This document shows, one piece after another, positions 58,439 to 64,000 of a stretch of DNA of 64,000 bases. Below the pieces are notes generated by a model, which ran no database searches, was not told the origin of the DNA, and worked only from the letters and a program-made list of their open reading frames with translations. The position numbers and the translations under genes are program-made. The stretch comes from Micromussa lordhowensis (Eukaryota; Cnidaria; Anthozoa; Scleractinia; Lobophylliidae). Each line of letters opens with the position of its first letter. Position 1 is the first letter of the stretch. The stretch is taken from assembly GCA_964020085.1 (NCBI GenBank), contig OZ026608.1, positions 15,209,979-15,273,978 on the forward strand. The letters are read 5' to 3'.

Positions 58439-61400
58439 ATGGCGCTGATAGTGAACGAGGTTGTCTCGATTTTAAAAGACGCCAGTGCAAGAATTGAAGA
58501 CAAAAACCCTTTACAGCAGCCTTCCACATCCTCCAGACCCTCTGACATATCAACGGAATGTTTTTCTGATGCCGTGGAGAGGGATTTAAAGTAAGTTCAT
58601 TTGTGTAGTGCGACTTTAGCCTACAAGATTTTATTTTGTGGAAGTTTCTCCTAGAAAATGGCTAATTAGAATTCGATTACAGATAATTTGTATACACTGA
58701 GCAAAATTTAAGTTCTCAGACCCTTAAAACGTTATCTTGATTTATTTAGGCGAGCTTTTCCTTCTCTTTCGGGAGGAGGGAACAGAGTACCGATTACATC
58801 AAAGAAAGGTAAAGGGAAATTGAAAGGCAAAGCTGTCTTCATGATCCAGCCAAAAGAATCGTGGACGCATGATTTCTGCTTGCTTTCAAACCCAGAACAA
58901 GATAAGACACCCTCACAAGAATCGTTAGTCGCGTTAAAAGAGGCAAAGCTAGGCAGGAAAAGAGTTGTTTTCCCTAACAAAAGTGGAAACGTTGAGCATA
59001 TGAAACGTGTTGGAGATGAATACGAGAAGTTAAAATCTCAAGATGGTACTTTTGAACTTATGCGAGCAGAATCAGGCGGAACTTAGAGACCGCTAAAGTT
59101 AATTTTGATGCTAAGTGATGGTTACATCATCCCATATATCAGAGATCTTGTAGGAAGCAACACTCTGCTATACATTCGCCCCATGAAGAGCTGTTTGTCT
59201 TTGGATAAACCACCACAGCCTGTTACTAATCAGTCACCTCAAACAAACTGCCCCAGATGCAGCTGGTCCATTTCTATCATGCAGTTGAGAAAGCATTCTT
59301 TTACCTGCAGTGGAATAGACGTCCATGACAGTGATAGTAATGATGAGACAGAGCTTGAAAGGTCACCTTTTGACAGGGTTCTTCCTGTGCAGCAAAATAG
59401 AGTTGAGAGCAAGCCCAGTGTCAGTGGTTCAGTAGTCGAACCAGTAGCAGGCTGTTCAACAGGAAGTTCCTTTGTTGATGCAGGGATTGCCTCTTTGACA
59501 GCACTCTTTCCTGATGAAAGCATAGAAGATGTAAGAGAAGCATTACTAAGGTATGAAGAGGTAGATTTAGCTGCATGTGCACTAATGTCTAGAGCCACCA
59601 CAGATGCTGATCCGACGTCTGAAGAAGACTGAAGGCAGGTAACAATGTTTGTGACACTTTGGAAAATCTCAGAGCAAAAATGAAATCATCTGTATCAGCA
59701 GAGAGATTGAAAGTGGATGAGGATGATGTAGCAATTGACTTGCTTCAGTATTACAAGTCCAAAGAATTTGACCCCAAGATCCCAATCTCTGTCTGACAGA
59801 TTTCCAGGTCAACCAGGAGTGGACTCGCGTGGCCTGCCGAGACAGGCCTTCACAAGTGCATTTGCTGCAATTTCCCAAAACAAGGTACCTAGGTTAAAGC
59901 TCTTTACTGGTCAATAAAACAGGCTAACCCCTGTGTACAGCTGTGAAAATCTACTCGCGGAGATTTTTGAGATACTGGGGAAAATGATAGGCCACAATCT
60001 TATACAAGATGGTCCAGGGTTCCCATATTTAGCACCTGCTATTTATTGGTACATAGCTACTGGTAATCTGGATGAAGCTTTTGGGAGGGCTTCCCATATA
60101 GATGTTGTTGATGAAGACCTCCTGCTGATTTTAGACAAGGTAAGCAATAACCTGATGCATATATATCCAGCCTGTCAGTGTTTTAGACAATTTGTATGTC
60201 AGTGATTCACTTCCATTTTTTTAAGTTCTTAAAATCTGTGAATGGATCATGTTGAATCTTGAAAGAATCATTTTAGGAAAAAAAAGGAGATGATGTCTGG
60301 CAACATTCACTTTATGTACAAGTGAGGAGGCCAGGTAAAGTTCTGAGAGAGGAAAAAAGTAACGAGACCCAAACTGAACTAGCTGAATGTCATGCTTATT
60401 GTGTTCTGATATATTTGGTGGTAAGATCAAAGAGGTCAAGCCAGGGCAACTATCAGAGGTATCCCAAGACCCAGCATTCATTAACTTGCTTCAGGAAAGT
60501 GGAGAAAGTCGCATCTTAACAGTAAGTCTCATCATTTATCATCATCATTCTAAATGAGGAGTTATTTTCATTTGCAAATAAAGAGTCAAAAGTCAAGGTT
60601 ACAAATGTATTTTAATATTTAACTTGGCCTAGCTTAAATAATAACGTATAAATATACGACAAAAATTAATTAGGCAGGGAGACCACTTAAGTGTAGCCAA
60701 ATTTATTCTTGGGGAGGGGAACCACAAACCACATGTGTAAGTATCATAGAAGTGGAAAGTTTATAGTTTGGTTATATGACATACATCTACATTGTTGACG
60801 AAATAATGGACTTGAGGAAAAACTATATTTGGTTATTACATATAATACACTCACAGAAATTGCTGAAGATGCTCAAGATGTTTGTTTATTGAGGTACAAA
60901 AAGGAAAAAAAAATGTTTTCCCTGATGCAGGTTAGCTGTGTTTGTGCCTGTTATTCACATGGCTGATTTTATTGACAGGAAAACAACAAACTGGGAATAA
61001 TGCAGACTTTGATCTTACACTCCACGGTACTTAAGCACAAGGCTGCACTCGATCAGTTTAGGAAGGGATTAAACATTCTTGGGTTATTAAGCAAAATTGA
61101 GAATCCACTAAAGTTTGAACAATTCTTTGTTCATCATGATGGGGATATATCAGCAGATTTTTTAAAAATATTACTGAAAGTTCCTGACACAAGCTCAGAT
61201 CCAGTTGTTCAAGATGCTATTAACATGCTGCATGAGTTTATAGATACTGGAAGCAAAGATGATCTTTCAGATTTTCTATTGTTTACAACTGGGAGTATGA
61301 TTCTTACTGGAGGGCTAAGGCCTGAATGTATTAAGGTATCTGTAGAGAAAACTCAAGGCTTTTTTGCTTCAACCTGTTCATTTGAACTCAAGATACCTGT

Positions 61401-61572
61401 TAGCATCCCCAATAGTGCAGAATCTAAACTAGCATTAAAATCAGTTATTAAGGAAACAGATTCACCACAGTATGAGTTTTGGACAGTTGATTTTCCACAA
61501 TACAAGTTGTACAGTACAAGTTTGTACAGCACAGATTATATATTTTTCAGTTCCAAATTGTTATCAACTTAA
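58439..61572 (+). pseudogene. CUE- and HECT-domain ubiquitin ligase-like gene, decayed
   Basis: Exon 1 is 58,439-58,590; exon 2 starts at 58,750 after an AG and joins in phase. It encodes a basic N-terminus and SWTHDFCLL, then the segment around DGYIIPYIRDLVGSNTLLYI, CPRCSWSI (possible zinc-binding Cys pair) and a CUE-like SLTALFPDESIEDVREALL. The HECT part follows: LLAEIFEILGKMIGHNL (59,940-60,000), GGKIKEVKPGQLSEVSQD (about 60,420-60,475), and the last exon about 60,980-61,572 with DFLLFTTGSMILTGG and STCSFELKIP. Its Cys (61,375-61,377) matches the catalytic HECT cysteine. Lesions are TAG at 59,084-59,086, frame breaks near 59,630 and 59,795, and TAA at 59,915-59,917. The family is multicopy in cnidarians and fish, from memory. 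Confidence 0.75.
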
Positions 61573-62351
61573 ACTACATATACATGTTATCTTAAAAATG
61601 TTATAGTTTGCTGAAGGGTTCAAAATATTTGATATGTGGAGTCCCTATTTCAAGGGACCAACATATAGCATCAGTTAAAGGAGTATTAAGTTTGTGTATT
61701 AAGGATGTTGAATTTACGTTTTATCTAGACCAATGTTAACTGCCTTCTAGTACTGTATTAGGAAAGCAAAGTAAGCAAACAACATAGGTGCCCCTGTATT
61801 TCTTGGTGCAGTAAATTGTCATACATGCTTGTAAATTAAAACTGAGCTTGACTGTCGAATGCATCCTTTAAAGGCATTCATATTAGCATGTGTTAACTTA
61901 GAAGTTTATCGCATTAAACCACAATAACTATCTTAAGAGATTTTATGATTGCAGAGAAAAATAAAATAATGCAGTAATTCAACTCTTGTGAAGTTGATGT
62001 TTCTTGATATAAGTTATTTGAGTTACTATCAAAGTACCTGTTTGGCATTTTTTACATCTTTTGTTTCTTTTTTTATTTTGTACTGAGTTATCCGCAGTTA
62101 AACTTCTGGACTGCTTTGTTGGGATGGGTTAAAGTGAATGGGCTGTTGTGTGTAGAGTTTACCAAAACAATGCACATACATTTATCATAGCTAGGGGAAC
62201 TTTGAATGTTCATGTTATTTTGGACAACATCACTAGCGACAGACCTTGCTTGTTACCTATTGTAACACCCATCTCAAGGTAAAAATTTGAACCAGAACTG
62301 TTGCCAAAATGGGAGTAAAATAAACAAGGTAAGAGGCTATTACAGGGGAAG
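61573..62351. other. Intergenic AT-rich DNA
   Basis: Presumed 3' flank of the HECT gene. Nothing recognisable. Confidence 0.4.
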
Positions 62352-62530
62352 TTTACAAAAATTGTTTATGGCATACAATATTTGGTGAAACAGAGACATT
62401 TTGGCGAAAAAGAAAAAAAACTTGTTGATCAGTTCCAAAGTTCTATCAGTGCTGACTGATGAAAGGGTTTTTTTCTGAAATGTCTGTATTTCACCAAATA
62501 TGTTATGCCATAGGCACTTTTTGTAGACTT
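62352..62530. repeat. Palindromic MITE
   Basis: TTATGGCATACAATATTTGGTG...ACATTT-type sequence on the left pairs with AAATGTCTGTATTTCACC and ATATGTTATGCCATA on the right around a ~75-base loop. Confidence 0.7.
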
Positions 62531-63100
62531 TTGTAGACCTCTACAACAGCAATCGAATTCAAAGTGCCACACAGCAACAAACTATTTTTATTTTTATGGT
62601 TAGAGACTAACAGATGGTGACAATTTCATTGCAAGTAGTATACAATGCACAGCTGGATTTCATACGCTGAACCTGTTGTTTTCGTTGTTGTTGTTCCTTT
62701 CTCTAAAACTCAATAAAAACAAAATATTTCCAAAATGCTCAAGAGGCACAATCTTTATAATATGCAACTAAGCTTCGACAATAATTCCAAAGAGCACTTA
62801 GATTGTATATGTGCTGTACTACTTCAGATAGTATACATAACAGTATTTGGCTCATGGGTTTTCTGGACTACACCCTCCTCAGAGTCAAAAGTTTACAATT
62901 ATCATGATACTCGTAAACAAGCACGTTTTTGAAAAGATTTGCACATGAGGGTCCTGGCTACTTCATCAGCCCAAAAGTATTGCTTATGCACATGCAAACT
63001 TGTGAAGGACAAATGCCAAACACACCCAGGCAAGCCGTATCAAAGGAAATTTGCAGGTGTGAAGAAAGCCTAAATATGGTAAGGTGTTCTTGTCTCAACA
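62531..63100. other. Interval between HECT and integrase remnants
   Basis: Includes a GTT-repeat (about 62,678-62,693). Plus-strand ORFs (62,735-62,932 and 62,929-63,219) contain a few Cys/His residues (CEGQMP, CRCEES, CSCLN) but match no family I know, and the second overlaps the integrase remnant in antisense. I see no supported gene. Confidence 0.35.
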
Positions 63101-64000
63101 TCAGTTTAAGGAAGCATGTGTTGAGAGTTCATCCACAATTTCCAATGATTTCATATAAATGCCAATTCCATAACAAGAAGATTCCTCTAGAGGATCAACG
63201 GCACACTTCATTCTATTAAAAACTGTATTACTCAATGGGCATGGAATTTCAGGTACTTGAACGGGGAAATCATTCCAAGTGTCCCCATCATACCCATTTG
63301 AAGGGAGAGGCCCATCATAATCAATGCCAATTAATGACATGATGACTTCTTCTGGGGGTTCCCCTTTTCAAAGATAGTTTGCTATACCGTATAACAAGAG
63401 TTGTGCAGGGGTCATGTTTGACTCTGAGGCAAGGGGATGGTTGTCATAGCCAATTCCAAACATTTCAAAATGTCGGTTTATTCTTGGAGTGAATATGTAG
63501 TGCAAGCAAAACATATGAGTTGCACTGCTGATGTCAAGTAATCCCCTATCTTCTAGATAGCAAAATATATAATAGAACAGAAAGGTACATCCATGAAACA
63601 AATCTCTCCAAAACCTCTCTATTCTCTGGTTATGGCAACTTTTTCCAGCAATAAAGCTGCCCCTCCCTGGCCCTCTGCTGGGATGGGAAAACATATACTT
63701 GCCTACTTCAATGTTCTCGGTACCTTGGTCACCTCTGGCCGTAGAGGGAAGTCCAAAATCTTGGACAGCAATTTGAAACAACTGTAGTACTGTAACTGCC
63801 TAGTTATTGCATTTCAAAAACATAAGACGTCTTGAGAATCCATCCACACATCCGTGAATAACGAATCCCATCTGATCAACTTATGGTTGCCATCTAAATG
63901 TCATAATGACCTGGGTCCTGGAACACTATAATGGCGCCAATTAACAATATTGGGTTGGGAAGTTCGTAGCAGAATCCCACTGGGATCAGTTCTCCAAAGA
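63101..64000 (-). pseudogene. DDE integrase-core protein, decayed and cut by the window end
   Basis: Reading minus from the edge: YSVPGPRSL, HLDGNHKLIR (first Asp), VIHGCVDGFSRRLMFL, FGLPSTARGDQGTENIEVGK (second Asp), GPGRGSFIAGKSCHNQRIER (Glu), FWRDLFHGC, FCLHYIFTPRIN and NHPLASESNMTPAQLL, then an acidic tail (GIDYDGPLPSN). This is the order of a retroviral-integrase-like core family that I know from fish and cnidarian repeats. Lesions are TGA at 63,901-63,903 where Trp is expected, a one-base loss near 63,870, TAG at 63,800-63,802 and TGA at 63,368-63,370. The N-terminus lies beyond the window. It is convergent with the HECT remnant. Confidence 0.75.

Noticed and set aside
62735..63219. Plus-strand Cys-containing ORFs as a zinc-finger gene
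   Set aside because: Cys spacing fits no finger I know, the two frames do not join at plausible splice sites, and the second is antisense to the better supported integrase remnant.

Overview
The window looks like nuclear DNA of an early-branching animal, most likely an anthozoan cnidarian (stony coral or sea anemone). Genes are spliced with GT-AG introns, the base composition is AT-rich, and the repeats (DIRS and Ty3-type retroelements, tRNA-derived SINEs, many hairpin MITEs, Tnp2-type DNA transposons, a HECT ubiquitin ligase family) resemble those I know from cnidarian genomes. The clade assignment is inference. Little of the window is ordinary host gene; most is mobile or duplicated DNA. 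No CRISPR array, rRNA gene or bacterial feature was seen.

Layout. 1-6,437: a fold-back element with about 2-kb inverted arms around a SINE and scrambled Ty3/gypsy-like pol fragments. 6,438-9,912: low-complexity DNA and the first of three copies of a 2-kb repeat that begins a conserved short ORF at a good Kozak site. 10,058-15,709 (minus): a two-exon gene for a type II membrane, glycosyltransferase-like protein (358 residues as joined here, uninterrupted), whose 4.6-kb intron holds a decayed DIRS-type retrotransposon. 15,808-16,265: a minisatellite and a large hairpin. 16,726-28,284 and 46,957-58,134: two 11-kb arms of a giant inverted repeat, carrying shared older transposons and arm-specific younger insertions. 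28,309-41,717, between the arms: a 13.4-kb Tnp2 (EnSpm/CACTA-like) transposon with two divergent genes, an uninterrupted 8-exon BEN-domain gene on minus and an 11-exon transposase on plus carrying two stops and a frameshift. 41,751-46,956: a second, non-coding inverted-repeat element with a 4-bp GTAC target duplication. 58,439-61,572: a decayed CUE/HECT ubiquitin ligase gene. 63,101-64,000 (minus): a decayed DDE integrase-like gene running off the window.

How it fits together. The two arms plus the 29-bp sequence repeated at both inner junctions suggest that the 41-kb structure was once a nearly spacerless palindrome centred on GTAC, later opened by an 18.6-kb block made of the Tnp2 transposon and the GTAC-flanked element. 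Because each arm serves as an empty-site control for the other, several insertions can be ordered in time from this window alone. The most noteworthy candidate is the transposon whose BEN-domain gene is open throughout while its transposase is dead. All exon joins were made by eye from splice signals and reading phase and have not been tested against transcripts.
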